Of a stretch of DNA of 50,899 bases, positions 15,034 through 24,435 are shown one piece after another (position 1 is the stretch's first letter; each line of letters starts with the position of its first letter). The translations under genes and the position numbers were made by a program. The notes beneath the pieces are model-generated. The model was not told the DNA's origin, did no database searches, and saw nothing but the letters and a program-made list of their open reading frames with translations. Origin of the DNA: Bifidobacterium jacchi (GTDB lineage Bacteria > Actinomycetota > Actinomycetes > Actinomycetales > Bifidobacteriaceae). Location: contig NZ_RQSP01000018.1 of the NCBI RefSeq assembly GCF_009078285.1, positions 1 to 50,899 on the forward strand, given 5' to 3'.

Positions 15034-16827
15034 ATGACTAGGCACCGATTCGACACCGCGAAACGGCCCATCGGCCGGATTGCCGGCCATTGGCGGGCTG
15101 GCGCACCATACTGCCTGCTGGTAGGCTGCCTGTATCTTCTGGTGCCTGCGTTCGGCCATCAGATATGGTATGACGAAAGCTATTCGGTCGTGCTGACGTC
15201 TCACGGGTGGTCGGGAATCTGGGATCTGGGCTCATCCGACGTGCATCCCGTCGGCTACTACATGCTGCTCAATCTCGTCCGACTGGTATTCGGCGAGCAT
15301 ATCGTCGCCTATCGTCTGCTGTCGGCGGCGGCAGCGTGCGCACTCGTTGTGGCCGGGTATGTGATGCTCAGCAAGGATGCCGGTCCATTCGCCGCACGCC
15401 TGTTCTCGGCGTTGGCATGTTTGGCGCCGCCGTTGATGCATATGGCCTTCCAGATTCGCATGTATTCTTGGGCGACGCTGACCGTGTGCCTGTGTTTTCT
15501 CTATGCGATGCGCATCTGCATCGCGCTGCGTTCGCAGCACCCCGTACGGGCGTCGGTATGGATGCTGTTTTCCGTATTCAGTCTCGCCAGCGCGTATCTG
15601 CACTATTATGCCGTTCTTGCGGTCGCCATCATCAATCTGATCGTGCTGGTCACGGCGATACGGCGCGCTCGAGACAACGGTGCCCGTTCGCTGCGCCCAT
15701 TGGCGATGGCGCTGATCAGCGCTGTCATTCAGCTTGCCGCATATCTGCCGTGGATATACAGCATGCTCAATCAGGTACACAGCGTTTCGTCGGGGTATTG
15801 GATTCAATTTCAGTTTCCGCAGACGCTGCTCCAGCTCATTGCATACCCGGTATTCGGCGAAGGCGCGACGGTCTATGCAACCGCCATCGGATTGATCGCA
15901 GGCCTGCTCGTAGGCGTGATATGCGCACTACGATATGCGCGACTTCAATCGAGCAGATCGAGCCGTTGCGCGCAGGCTGCGGAGCAACCCGTGGCGGCAT
16001 CCTCCGGCGGCGCATCGGGTGGCGCTCCAGTGCAAACAGGCGGAACCCGAGCCGATTTCCATGGATTCGAGGGAACGGCAAGGCGATTCATGATGGTCTG
16101 CGGCCTCGTGGTATATGTCGGGGTTCTGCTGTTGGCATGCGTGGCGTCGCTGATCATCCGTCAAAGCATCATCGTCAACCGCTACATGGTGGTGGCGTTG
16201 GGGCCGCTGCTGGTTTCGACGGCATTGGGAGCGGCGATCACATGGCATAGGCGGATGCGCATGCGCCCGGCGCTCGTTGCATTGTGCGCTGGGCTGGCCG
16301 TGTTCTCCTTTGCGAATATGTGCGAAAACGCGTGGATCAACTACAGTAGCTCGAACGACGCTCCGATGGACTACATCGCTCAGGTATTGCGTGAAACGAG
16401 TCGGTCAGATCAGGCGACCGGCGATCAGCCGGAGCATCACGGCATCACCGTGGTGTCCGATAGCCCCTATGCCTTGGGCGTGTTGGCCGCGCAGGCATCC
16501 CGAACCCAATCCGCATCGTTGCGCTATGCGGATTGGACGAAAGACGCATGGTGGGATCAGCGGGCATTGCCCGCGTATCTGGATCGGGTCCGCTTGTGCG
16601 CAGATTGGAATGCGGCTTTGGACCATGCCGGCAGACGGCTCATGGTGATTCACTCCGTCCATCACAGCACCGGAGAATCGGATTCCGATGTCATGCATGA
16701 CGCCGAAGACTCCCTGAACGGCATTGCTCAGGGCATGCCACGGGGATGGCGGATGCGTGATCGGCGTGTGTTCATTCGGCCATATGACAATATGGCGTGG
16801 ATCGTCTGGCTGTATGAGACTTCGTGA
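15034..16827 (+). CDS. GT-C family membrane glycosyltransferase (ArnT/PMT-like)
   Basis: A 597-residue polytopic membrane protein. The first helix (about 25-41) is followed by an extracytoplasmic loop containing WYDESYS with the acidic Asp-Glu pair at 47-48, then SSDVHPVGYYMLLN (68-80). This is the arrangement in GT39/ArnT-like enzymes that transfer sugars from polyprenyl-phosphate donors outside the membrane. About ten further hydrophobic segments follow up to residue 440, with a C-terminal soluble domain after them. The ATG at 15034 has GGGAAGGA upstream; an open frame extending to 14845 overlaps the preceding gene and is rejected. It is probably cotranscribed with the upstream GtrB-like gene. 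Confidence 0.85.
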   Translation: MTRHRFDTAKRPIGRIAGHWRAGAPYCLLVGCLYLLVPAFGHQIWYDESYSVVLTSHGWSGIWDLGSSDVHPVGYYMLLNLVRLVFGEHIVAYRLLSAAAACALVVAGYVMLSKDAGPFAARLFSALACLAPPLMHMAFQIRMYSWATLTVCLCFLYAMRICIALRSQHPVRASVWMLFSVFSLASAYLHYYAVLAVAIINLIVLVTAIRRARDNGARSLRPLAMALISAVIQLAAYLPWIYSMLNQVHSVSSGYWIQFQFPQTLLQLIAYPVFGEGATVYATAIGLIAGLLVGVICALRYARLQSSRSSRCAQAAEQPVAASSGGASGGAPVQTGGTRADFHGFEGTARRFMMVCGLVVYVGVLLLACVASLIIRQSIIVNRYMVVALGPLLVSTALGAAITWHRRMRMRPALVALCAGLAVFSFANMCENAWINYSSSNDAPMDYIAQVLRETSRSDQATGDQPEHHGITVVSDSPYALGVLAAQASRTQSASLRYADWTKDAWWDQRALPAYLDRVRLCADWNAALDHAGRRLMVIHSVHHSTGESDSDVMHDAEDSLNGIAQGMPRGWRMRDRRVFIRPYDNMAWIVWLYETS

Positions 16828-16918
16828 TGCGGCTCAGTCGCACATTCGGCTCAATGGAAACGCCCCGCCTCATGAGATCGACCGGCACGCAAATGATATA
16901 AGTACGAGATGCTATATT

Positions 16919-16950
16919 CGAGGTGCCTCATTTGAAAATGAGGCACCTCG
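16919..16950. repeat. perfect 15-bp palindrome
   Basis: CGAGGTGCCTCATTT is followed after two bases by its exact reverse complement. It lies about 90 bp past the GT-C gene and exactly at the 5' edge of the ATPase remnant. No T-run follows, so it is not a classical terminator, though it could end GT-C transcription. Confidence 0.8.
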
Positions 16951-17303
16951 ACGGATACGACCGTCTGCCGTCTCCCATTCTCGAAGCCGGACGCTGGTGG
17001 GGCTCCGACCCAAAAACGCATCGGCAGGAGGAGATCGACTCCATCGTCACTGGAGCGGATCCCACCAAAGAGGTATTCTGCGAACGCAAGTGGCGCAACG
17101 ATCCGGTCGGGGAAAGCGAGTATCGGTCACTGCAACGCTGCAGTCGCCTATTGCCCTATCCCAACAAGCATTACGCACTGTTCTCCGAATCCGGATTCAC
17201 CGATCATCTCCAACGACTCGTCGACGGCGACAGCACCGTGCAGCTGGTCTCATTCGACGAGATGACGGCGTCACGGCAAGTGTCTCGGAAGGTACGGGGA
17301 TAG
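16950..17303 (+). pseudogene. remnant of an AAA ATPase, DUF234 C-terminal domain
   Basis: The open frame to 17303 encodes about 117 residues beginning at DGYDRLPSPILEAGRWWG. They match the C-terminal DUF234 domain of DEXX/AAA-type ATPases: GRWWG, EEIDSIV, CERKWRNDPV and HYALFSESGFTD. The N-terminal AAA domain with its Walker motifs is absent. Upstream in this frame there is only the 15-bp palindrome. This is therefore the leftover 3' end of a gene whose 5' part was lost. No ribosome-binding site is visible. Confidence 0.75.
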
Positions 17304-17467
17304 GTACGGATGCGGGGTATGTACCGCGCTACACTCCCGTCCACGGCAGATCAGTCAACGCCGTGAGCACGCCGCAATCAGCGCAGACGACATACTGCTG
17401 AACCGTTCTGCCCGAAGGATTCGCATCGAACCCGTCGGGCGGGAACAACGCGTCGGATCGCCGACCG

Positions 17468-18154
17468 CTACCGTCCCCCGGCGAAGCCGAGCTGTCGCCA
17501 TGCCTCGTAGATGGCGATTGACGCACAGTTGGTGAGGTTGAGGGAACGCAGGCTCGGGCGCATCGGGAGTCTCACCTGCTCGGCGACATGCGGGCCGGCC
17601 ATGATGTCCATCGGGTCGGGGATGTCGCCCGGTTCGGGGCCGAACAGCAGGATGTCGGTGGGCCGGTATTCCACCTCGGTGTACAGCTTGGTGGCGTGCG
17701 CGGTGAATGCGATGATGCGCGAGTTCGGCATCGATTCGACCAGGTTCTCGAAGTTCGGGTGCAGTACCACATGCGCCATGTCGTGGTAGTCAAGGCCGGC
17801 GCGACGCAATTTCGTGTCGCGCAGGTTGAAGCCGAGCGGTTCCACCAGATGCAGGATTGTGCCGGTCACCGCGCACAGGCGAATCGCCGAGCCGGTGTTG
17901 CCGGGGATGCGCGGCGAGTAGTAGCACAGGTGCGGCGTGACGGTTTCGGCGGCGGCCGCCTTTTCGGCTGACAGCATCGCGTCGACCACGCTGATCGGAT
18001 TGCCGTGCGCGTCGGTCACCAGCTCGTCAGGCCCGTAATTCGACTTGCGATAGCCGTATTCGAACATCTTCTCGACCCTGGCTTCGGGATTCTGCCCCTG
18101 TGACTGCGCCTGTGCCGGTGCCTGTGCCTGGTGTTCCGTCATCTGTTCCGTCAT
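17468..18154 (-). CDS. TrmL-like tRNA 2'-O-methyltransferase (SPOUT family)
   Basis: A 228-residue SpoU/SPOUT-family methyltransferase, most like TrmL, which methylates the 2'-hydroxyl of wobble C/U in tRNA-Leu with S-adenosylmethionine. The SPOUT motifs are visible: PRIPGNTGSAIRLCAVTG, then LHLVEPLGF with KLRRAGLDYHD, then LLFGPEPGDIP, and finally LNLTNCASIAIYEAWRQLGF, which forms the knotted cofactor site. An N-terminal extension of about 65 residues begins with Gln/Ala-rich low-complexity sequence, unlike the roughly 157-residue E. coli enzyme. The ATG at 18154 is chosen because GAGG lies 8 bases upstream; an ATG two codons earlier is too close to it. Confidence 0.88.
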   Translation of the reverse strand: MTEQMTEHQAQAPAQAQSQGQNPEARVEKMFEYGYRKSNYGPDELVTDAHGNPISVVDAMLSAEKAAAAETVTPHLCYYSPRIPGNTGSAIRLCAVTGTILHLVEPLGFNLRDTKLRRAGLDYHDMAHVVLHPNFENLVESMPNSRIIAFTAHATKLYTEVEYRPTDILLFGPEPGDIPDPMDIMAGPHVAEQVRLPMRPSLRSLNLTNCASIAIYEAWRQLGFAGGR

Positions 18155-18758
18155 CGTCATCACCTCGTAATGCCTTGTCGTAATGCCGTGTGCCCGCCGT
18201 GCGTAATTCGAGTTTCGAGCATAAGACAGACCCTGAACCAAGGCGGCTTGCCGATCGAGCGCCCGATTCCATCACCGGGCCGCTCCCACACCTGTACACA
18301 CATCAACTAGTTGACCATGCCGATGGCAACCAGTATCGACTTTCGAGATGACTTCTAGTTTTCGGATTGCGTCAGCCAATCCGGTGCCGTGACCACCATG
18401 CCGTGACCATCGTTATCCCATCTTTGGTGATATCCGCCGAATACGGATCCAGCGTAATAATCACTCTGGGAAGGCATCAAAAAACACAACCCCATGCCCG
18501 TCAAAAGGGATGTGTCGGCGTGTCCGCAACACTTTTCCAAAGCACCACGGCTCACGTGGTCGGAGATCGCGCGGCTGGCGGTTCCAGCCACCCAACGGTC
18601 AATGGAGGCGGAAACGCACCGGCCATGGTCGGATGATATCAGTCATCCTCCCATCCTTCAGGCAGAACCATGCGCCTGTCCCTGTTGATCCCCACGTCGG
18701 GGAATGATGCCGCCATCGTCGCCACACGCGCCACGCGACTCGTTGCCGAGGAGGAATC
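18155..18758. other. 600-bp intergenic region
   Basis: Between the divergent TrmL-like gene and the small gene at 18759. It should contain promoters for both. A - strand frame at 18355-18591 (ending GYHQRWDNDGHGMVVTAPDW) might be a decayed gene, but I cannot assign it. No RNA gene or repeat family was recognised. Confidence 0.45.
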
Positions 18759-19061
18759 ATGCTTCACCCCCCAGATTTGATTATGGTACTAAATTATGGT
18801 ACCGTGCTGGTTATGATCGAATGCGAAGAATCAGCCTACAAGCACTGGCTCACCCAGCCACAGATAGACTACGTCTTCCAGCATCCGGTGGCAGTGTTCG
18901 AGGTGCAGTCGCGCCGCCCCGGCGACAGGGTCATGGCGGTGCTCGGCTACCCCGACGAGTTCAGGGAACGCCCCGTGGAGCTGCTGGTCTCCCAACGCTC
19001 GCGCAAGGTGTTCCACGCGATGGACTGCCGCGAGGAATGGCTCTACAAGTTCAACGACTAA
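18759..19061 (+). CDS. small protein, possible toxin of a toxin/antitoxin pair
   Basis: A 100-residue protein (or about 82 residues if translation starts at the ATG at 18813). The core contains KHWLTQPQIDYVFQHP, VMAVLGYPDEFRERPVELLV and KVFHAMDCREEWLYKF. I do not recognise the family. It is followed after 14 bp by a small protein with a ribbon-helix-helix-like C-terminus, the usual arrangement of type II toxin/antitoxin pairs. AGGAGG lies 6 bases before the ATG at 18759, which favours that start. A direct repeat TATGGTAC (twice, 18782-18803) lies inside this N-terminal segment and could be an operator if the true start is 18813. Function is inferred from size and context only. Confidence 0.6.
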   Translation: MLHPPDLIMVLNYGTVLVMIECEESAYKHWLTQPQIDYVFQHPVAVFEVQSRRPGDRVMAVLGYPDEFRERPVELLVSQRSRKVFHAMDCREEWLYKFND

Positions 19062-19075
19062 TCAAGGAGGACATC

Positions 19076-19387
19076 ATGACCAACGAAACCGATTGGGACA
19101 AGCTCTCGGACGAATACGCCAAGCACACGCCCGGCATCATCGGCGAGACCATCCGCCCGCAAAGGGCGATCACCATGGACGACATCGACGACATCTTCGC
19201 CGGTCGTCCCCTCGCCGAGAAGCCCCGCGCCAAGGCAGACGTGCTCTGCAAGGCGTACCTGACCGCCGACATGGACGAGCAGGTGCGCGCGCAGGCCGCC
19301 AAGGAGCACATCGGCAAGAGCGCGCTGATCCGCAAGGCACTCGTCGCCTATCTAGCGGCCAATCAGGCACAGCCCGCGATGGCCTGA
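19076..19387 (+). CDS. small protein with ribbon-helix-helix-like C-terminus, possible antitoxin
   Basis: A 103-residue acidic protein preceded by AAGGAGG at ideal distance. The C-terminal part (CKAYLTADMDEQVRAQAAKEHIGKSALIRKALVAYLA) has the strand-helix-helix pattern of CopG/Arc-like DNA-binding proteins: a short strand, a helix, a Gly-Lys-Ser turn and a second helix. The N-terminal half is acidic and probably flexible (AITMDDIDDIFAG), as in antitoxins that wrap round a partner. It follows the putative toxin gene with a 14-bp gap, so both are on one transcript. Autoregulation would be expected for such a pair but is not shown. Confidence 0.65.
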   Translation: MTNETDWDKLSDEYAKHTPGIIGETIRPQRAITMDDIDDIFAGRPLAEKPRAKADVLCKAYLTADMDEQVRAQAAKEHIGKSALIRKALVAYLAANQAQPAMA

Positions 19388-19427
19388 CCCCGGAAGCGAT
19401 TACCAGCCCGCAGGAACCCAGCGGTCG

Positions 19428-19450
19428 AAGCCATATGCCACGGCTTTTTT
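19428..19450 (+). terminator. weak terminator after the small gene pair
   Basis: AAGCC and GGCTT can pair across a 9-base loop, followed by a run of six T residues on the + strand, about 40 bases past the stop codon at 19387. Confidence 0.4.
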
Positions 19451-19491
19451 CTTTGTCCGCGGCGTTGCGCTTCCATCGGAACCCCGTGCCG

Positions 19492-21210
19492 CTATTCCAT
19501 CCGCCCCATCCGCTCGAAGTCATGGGTGCGAGCGAGGAACGTGGGCCGTATCTGTCGCGTGGTGAGGGTGATCGTGCCGCCGCCGACCTTGTAGCGTCCG
19601 TTGCGGGCGGGTACGGTCCATTCGCCGATGATCCTGTGGTTCGCGTCGGCTTTCGGCTCCTCGACCGTGGTCGGCTTGTACTTCTCGTCGTCGGCTTTCA
19701 CGCCGGTTCCCGCTCCGGCCCACCAGACGCGGATCGTCGCGTCCGCATCCTTGTCGAACCCGTATTGCGCGTCACCCGTGTACGAACCGTAGTCGGCGGG
19801 CAGTGCGCCGATGGTGATCGTGTCCATGATGTCACGTCCGGTCGAACCGGCCTGTTCGAGGACCACGGAATCATGGGATGGGGTGCCGGGGTGGCTTGCG
19901 GTTTCGTTCTTCTGTCCGAACACGTCAACGTAATCGCCGCTGATCATGCCGGGGTCGGCCTGTTGGCTTTTGCGGATGACCCACACCCATGTGCCGTAGG
20001 AGCCGTCGCCGGGCGACGTGTAGGGTTTGCCGTTCGCGTTGAGTGCGGTGGTTTCGATGGTGCCGGGTTTGGTGGCGGTGATGGTTGCGGTTGCTTTGGG
20101 TGATCCGGCGTGCGCTTTCACGCGGGTGAGGTATGCGTCGGGGGTTTCATCCTTGTTGAGTGGGATGGTGGTGAGGATGCTGGTTTTGTTGCCGACGTAG
20201 TAGTAGCCGTCCGCGCGGACCTTCGTGTTGGCGGGCCATGTGTCGCCTTTGTTCACGCCGAATGTGATGTTGTCTTTGACGGGGGTGCCGCGTGGGAGCG
20301 TGGTCGCGCTGATCTGTGTGGTGATGGTGGGTTGGAAGCTTTTCTCGACGTTGAAGGTGACGGACGCGGACTTCGTAGCGGGATCTTTGTCGAATTGGAA
20401 TAGATCCTGATTCGGGGATGCGAGACGACGCGCGACTGGAGCCTTGTAGCTCACCTTGGTCGTAACCTTGCCGTTGCCGGTCGCCGTCCACTTCAGATGC
20501 GTCGCATTCGCGGCGGTCTTCCCGCTGACCGTCTTCTTGCCGTTCGACGCGAACACGGCGGGACCGGTCAGCGTCGCCGTATACGCGATGCCCTGCAGAT
20601 ACGTGTTCGCCGCGTTCCTGATCGACACGTTCACCGTGCCGGAACGCTTCGTGTTCGCATCATACTCATACTCCGCCTTCACACTGGCGGGCATGTTATT
20701 GGTCGCATCGGTCCACATCTTCCCGGCTGTGGACTTCACCTGATTCCAGTCGCCGTTCTTCAGACCCGCCGCCGCGAACGCGTTCAGGAACGCGGCCCCA
20801 TTCGGGTCCATCTTCTCATGGACCAGATAGCTGAGCGCCGCCTGATGCAGATCATTATTGTCGTTGTACTTGTCCGCGAGCCACGCAAGCCTCGTGGCCG
20901 TCACATTCGACGACGGGACATTGGACCACGTGCCCGCAACCCCCGTGTACTTCACGTCCGCCTCGACGCAGTACGCCCAACGGCCATCCACACGGGCCAG
21001 CGGACCGAAGTCTGTCTCGCCCCACGTGCTCCAAGTCGGCCATTTTATGTCGAACGCGACGGTGGACGTGTATCCCGGCAGACCGCTCGTCTGCACGGCT
21101 CCCGCCGTGCCCGCCACGACCATGCCCCCGGCCAACGCGGCCACCGCCGTCGCCAACGCGGCCACGGGACGCACGGCCCTGCGCAATACTTCCAATGGTT
21201 TGAATCTCAT
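19492..21210 (-). CDS. secreted thioester-domain surface protein, probably C-terminally truncated
   Basis: A 572-residue exported protein. The signal peptide is clear: a basic start, then [23 protein letters not shown] with cleavage near residue 38. The mature protein has a single cysteine, Cys81 in RWAYCVEAD, and a Gln-containing [11 protein letters not shown] around residue 123. These fit the Cys and Gln of class I thioester domains, which covalently attach Gram-positive surface proteins to host ligands. Repeated beta-rich segments with [13 protein letters not shown] and [18 protein letters not shown] follow. The protein stops abruptly after [18 protein letters not shown], with no LPXTG motif or transmembrane anchor, so it is secreted loose or truncated. 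ATG at 21210 is chosen for the GAGG upstream. Confidence 0.7.
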   Translation of the reverse strand: MRFKPLEVLRRAVRPVAALATAVAALAGGMVVAGTAGAVQTSGLPGYTSTVAFDIKWPTWSTWGETDFGPLARVDGRWAYCVEADVKYTGVAGTWSNVPSSNVTATRLAWLADKYNDNNDLHQAALSYLVHEKMDPNGAAFLNAFAAAGLKNGDWNQVKSTAGKMWTDATNNMPASVKAEYEYDANTKRSGTVNVSIRNAANTYLQGIAYTATLTGPAVFASNGKKTVSGKTAANATHLKWTATGNGKVTTKVSYKAPVARRLASPNQDLFQFDKDPATKSASVTFNVEKSFQPTITTQISATTLPRGTPVKDNITFGVNKGDTWPANTKVRADGYYYVGNKTSILTTIPLNKDETPDAYLTRVKAHAGSPKATATITATKPGTIETTALNANGKPYTSPGDGSYGTWVWVIRKSQQADPGMISGDYVDVFGQKNETASHPGTPSHDSVVLEQAGSTGRDIMDTITIGALPADYGSYTGDAQYGFDKDADATIRVWWAGAGTGVKADDEKYKPTTVEEPKADANHRIIGEWTVPARNGRYKVGGGTITLTTRQIRPTFLARTHDFERMGRME

Positions 21211-21518
21211 ATCCTGCCTCATTCCCTCCTACACGGCGAATGAACGATCAACACGCACCCGATACGAGTGCAATACACAGAATACCGACACCATATGAAA
21301 AATACCAATATGAACGGGGGTATCACGGCGCATGCCCACGATCATCCCCTCATATGCAATGCCGAGAACGCCCGCATCATCCGGGATAAAACATAGAGAA
21401 GGGATGCCACTCTCAGGAAAGGCCGCCAATAGAAAGGCCCACCGAATTGGTGGGCCTTGCATGAGAGCGGAACCGACAGACGGAACACAACTGCCTACTA
21501 CAGAACATTTCCCAATCC
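21211..21518. other. intergenic region between two - strand surface-protein genes
   Basis: About 300 bp between the coiled-coil gene and the thioester-domain gene. It holds the terminator hairpin at 21434-21458, and should hold the promoter of the thioester-domain gene. No gene is supported. Confidence 0.5.
21434..21458 (-). terminator. terminator of the coiled-coil membrane protein gene
   Basis: AAGGCCCACC and GGTGGGCCTT form a perfect 10-bp stem with a 5-base loop, about 60 bases past the stop codon. On the - strand the stem runs into TTTCTATT, a modest U-rich tail. Confidence 0.7.
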
Positions 21519-22583
21519 TCAATCACACGGAACAAAAATGCCTTGAGTGCCATCATCCGGGATTACAGCACACATTTCCCCGTTTTCATCCCATGTGCCA
21601 TTGTGCGTACCGTACAGGTCTTCCGGCTTATAGCTCCATCCATTGCTGCTGCCCCCATTGCTCTGCGGTCTGGTCTGGGTCTGCGCCTGCTGCTGGGTTT
21701 GTGCTTGTTGTGTTGACGTGTACGTGGTTCCGTTCCCACTGCCTGTGGTTCCGTTGTACCCGTATGTGTTGCCGGTGTTCGCATACGTGTTGCCCGCGCC
21801 GGTGGTTTGTGTGGCGGCCTGTTTCGCCGTTTCGGCCTTGGCTTTGGCTGCGTCGTCCTTCTTTTTCGCGTCGATGGACTGGTTGACCTTGCCTGTCGCA
21901 GCGTCGAGTGTTTTGATCGCGGTTTCGATGGTCGTCGCGTCCTTCGCGTTCCCGGCCTCATTGATCGCCTTGCTCAACGTGTCGCGGGTCTTCGTGTCCT
22001 TGACCTTCCCGTTCGAGTCGGCGAGCAGCTTCTTCGCGGTCTTGATCTTCCCGTCGAGCTTCGCTTTCAGATCAGTGAGGGTCTTCGCGTCACGCGACTC
22101 AGTGACCGTGCGAGCGTCGTCCTTCAACGCCGCGGCTTGCTTCCCGTACGTGGAGGCGAGTCGCGTGTTCGTGTCCGCGATCCCCTGCAGCGTGTCCGCG
22201 TCGCCGGAGCACGCCTTCACAGCATCGAACGACGTGTCCTTCGTTTCGGCCAATGCGCTCACCGTGCGCGTCTGGGCGACCTGCCGGTCGGTGATCTTCA
22301 ACGCCTCCGTCACCTCATCGGACTTCAACGCGGACTCCCACATGCTCTTCGCCTCGGCGACCTTCGTCACGCTCGACGCGCACGCCTCAGTCGCATCCGC
22401 CAATACGCGCACGCTCCGGTCATGCGCATACCACGCATACCCGCCGCCCACGCCAGCCAACACGAGCACCGCGCAGCCAGCAGCGACCGGAATCACCCAC
22501 TTCGCACGTTTTCTCGACACAACGGGCACGCCGCCCGCACCGGTCGCATCGGTCGCCTTGCTCACATCATTCATCCTGTTCAT
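21519..22583 (-). CDS. membrane-anchored extracytoplasmic coiled-coil protein
   Basis: A 354-residue protein of unknown function. A short cytoplasmic segment is followed by one transmembrane helix (about 29-50, WVIPVAAGCAVLVLAGVGGG). An extracytoplasmic Ala/Lys/Asp/Thr-rich alpha-helical region (about 60-240) of coiled-coil character follows, then a Gln/Thr/Asn/Gly-rich linker (about 250-310). The C-terminal segment (SYKPEDLYGTHNGTWDENGEMCAVIPDDGTQGIFVPCD) has two Cys likely to form a disulfide. GGGAGA at good distance favours the ATG at 22583. It lies upstream of the thioester-domain surface protein on the same strand; a joint cell-surface role is only a guess. Confidence 0.75.
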   Translation of the reverse strand: MNRMNDVSKATDATGAGGVPVVSRKRAKWVIPVAAGCAVLVLAGVGGGYAWYAHDRSVRVLADATEACASSVTKVAEAKSMWESALKSDEVTEALKITDRQVAQTRTVSALAETKDTSFDAVKACSGDADTLQGIADTNTRLASTYGKQAAALKDDARTVTESRDAKTLTDLKAKLDGKIKTAKKLLADSNGKVKDTKTRDTLSKAINEAGNAKDATTIETAIKTLDAATGKVNQSIDAKKKDDAAKAKAETAKQAATQTTGAGNTYANTGNTYGYNGTTGSGNGTTYTSTQQAQTQQQAQTQTRPQSNGGSSNGWSYKPEDLYGTHNGTWDENGEMCAVIPDDGTQGIFVPCD

Positions 22584-22601
22584 GATCATTTCTCCCATCA
22601 C

Positions 22602-23043
22602 GGTTCATTGCCATTGATTATCCACACACAACCGGAGAACCGACACCCCCGGATGCGCACATACCCAATATCACGCACAAACACAAGCGGCCACAAACCC
22701 AAACCGCCAAAAAATACCACCACAATACAAAAAATACGCGACTCGCACCCGCTCGCGCGCGCAACGTCGGCACACCCACAACACTCCCCCGAAGCATTAC
22801 GATCCACATGGCCGACAAACGCACGACTGACGGCTCCCGCCGAGGGGAAAACGGCGTTGCGCCTCCATTTGCCCACAACACTGCCCTCCGTCATTGCTGC
22901 TTCTGTCATAATGACCATTACGATGAACAATCTTGCAGAAAATCGTCATGTTGTTCATCGTAATGGACAATCTTGCATATGGCACATGTGCGTTCGCAGC
23001 GATGCGCCCGGCACACCCAGCGAGCGCTCGTCTCCCACCTAGC
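22602..23043. other. 440-bp intergenic region with operator-like inverted repeat
   Basis: Lies between the UPF0210 gene and the coiled-coil protein gene, both on the - strand. Apart from the inverted repeat at 22916-22967 I see nothing else that I can assign; open frames here lack ribosome-binding sites and domains. Confidence 0.5.
22916..22967. promoter_or_regulatory. 16-bp perfect inverted repeat, operator-like
   Basis: CCATTACGATGAACAA at 22916-22931 is matched by TTGTTCATCGTAATGG at 22952-22967 with a 20-bp spacer. Both halves also carry a direct repeat ACAATCTTGCA immediately to the right. This looks like a binding site for a dimeric regulator, but no regulator gene is adjacent; it may control the coiled-coil gene about 330 bp away or be left from a lost gene. 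Confidence 0.6.
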
Positions 23044-24408
23044 TCAGTTCTTGAAGCTGTGGATCGGCGCGGGAATGCGGCCGCCCCGGTTGACGAACGC
23101 CTCGCACGAGGTGTTGTTCACCGGCATGATCGGCGCATAACCCATCAGGCCACCGAAGTTCGCCATCTCACCCACGCCCTTGCCGGCGACGGGGATCACA
23201 CGCACGGCGGTGGTCTTCTGGTTGACCATGCCGATGGCCGCCTCGTCGGCGATCATGCCGGAGATCGTGGCGGCGGACGTGTCGCCGGGAATGGCGATCA
23301 TGTCGAGGCCGACCGAGCACACGCAGGTCATCGCCTCCAGCTTCTCCATGGTCAGGCAGCCGGACGCGGCCGCGTCGATCATGTTCTTGTCTTCGGAGAC
23401 GGGGATGAACGCGCCCGAAAGGCCACCCACGTAGGAGGACGCCATGATGCCGCCCTTCTTCACCTGATCGTTGAGCATGGCGAGCGCCGCGGTGGTGCCG
23501 GGGGCACCCACCTGCTCAAGGCCGATCTTCTCGAGCACTTCGCCGACCGAATCGCCCACAGCCGGGGTGGGAGCCAACGACAGGTCGATGATGCCGAACG
23601 GCACGCCGAGCCGGCGCGATGCCTCCTGGGCGACCAGCTGACCGACGCGCGTGATCTTGAATGCGGTGCGCTTGATCGTCTCGCACAGGAACTCGAAGTC
23701 CTTGCCCTTGGCGGCGTCGAGCGCGCGCGAGACCACGCCGGGTCCGGAGACGCCCACGTTGATCACGGCATCGCCCTCGGTGACCCCGTGGAAGCCGCCC
23801 GCCATGAACGGGTTGTCGTCGGGCACGTTGCAGAAGGCCACGAATTTGACGCAGCCGTAGGAGTCGTTGTCGGCGGTGCGCGCGGCGATGTCCTTGATGA
23901 TGTGGCCGAGCAGCGCGACGGCGTTCATATCGATGCCGGTCTTGGTGGAGCCGACATTCACTGACGAGCAGACGATGTCGGTTTCGGCGAGCGCCTGCGG
24001 CAGCGATTCAATGAGCAGCTTCTCGGCCGGGGTCATGGCCTTGCTCACAAGCGCCGAGTATCCGCCGATCAGGTCGACGCCCACCTCCTTGGCCGCCTTG
24101 TCGAGCGCGTGTGCGATTGCGACGAAGTCCTCGGTGGTCTTGCAGCAGCTCGCGCCGACCAGTGAAATAGGTGTCACGGTGATGCGCTTGTTGACGATCG
24201 GGATGCCATAGTCGCGTTCGATGGCCTGGCCGGTGGAGACGAGGTCCTTGGCGTAGGTGGTGATCTTGCGGTAGATGTTGTCGCAGGTCTCCTGCACGGT
24301 GGACGCCGCGCAGTCGAGCAGTGAGATGCCCATCGTGATGGTACGGACGTCAAGCTTCTCCTGCTCGATCATCTGATTGGTCTCGTGGACCTCCATGATG
24401 TTCAGCAT
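23044..24408 (-). CDS. UPF0210 (DUF711, PFL-like) family protein
   Basis: A 454-residue member of the UPF0210/DUF711 family. The start [33 protein letters not shown] is characteristic, as are [26 protein letters not shown] segments (here [19 protein letters not shown]) and a Gly-rich C-terminus. The biochemical role is not established; weak resemblance to glycyl-radical pyruvate formate-lyases has been noted for the family. It is paired almost universally with a small ACT-domain protein (UPF0237), as here, where that gene ends 27 bp upstream. AAAGGA precedes the ATG at 24408. Confidence 0.92.
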   Translation of the reverse strand: MLNIMEVHETNQMIEQEKLDVRTITMGISLLDCAASTVQETCDNIYRKITTYAKDLVSTGQAIERDYGIPIVNKRITVTPISLVGASCCKTTEDFVAIAHALDKAAKEVGVDLIGGYSALVSKAMTPAEKLLIESLPQALAETDIVCSSVNVGSTKTGIDMNAVALLGHIIKDIAARTADNDSYGCVKFVAFCNVPDDNPFMAGGFHGVTEGDAVINVGVSGPGVVSRALDAAKGKDFEFLCETIKRTAFKITRVGQLVAQEASRRLGVPFGIIDLSLAPTPAVGDSVGEVLEKIGLEQVGAPGTTAALAMLNDQVKKGGIMASSYVGGLSGAFIPVSEDKNMIDAAASGCLTMEKLEAMTCVCSVGLDMIAIPGDTSAATISGMIADEAAIGMVNQKTTAVRVIPVAGKGVGEMANFGGLMGYAPIMPVNNTSCEAFVNRGGRIPAPIHSFKN

Positions 24409-24435
24409 GGTGCGTGTTCCTTTCGAGGCCCTGGC

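Noticed and set aside
18355..18591. Small - strand gene or fragment ending in a Trp-rich segment
   Set aside because: It has some protein-like character, but I could not match it to any family and there is no ribosome-binding site. It may be a decayed gene.
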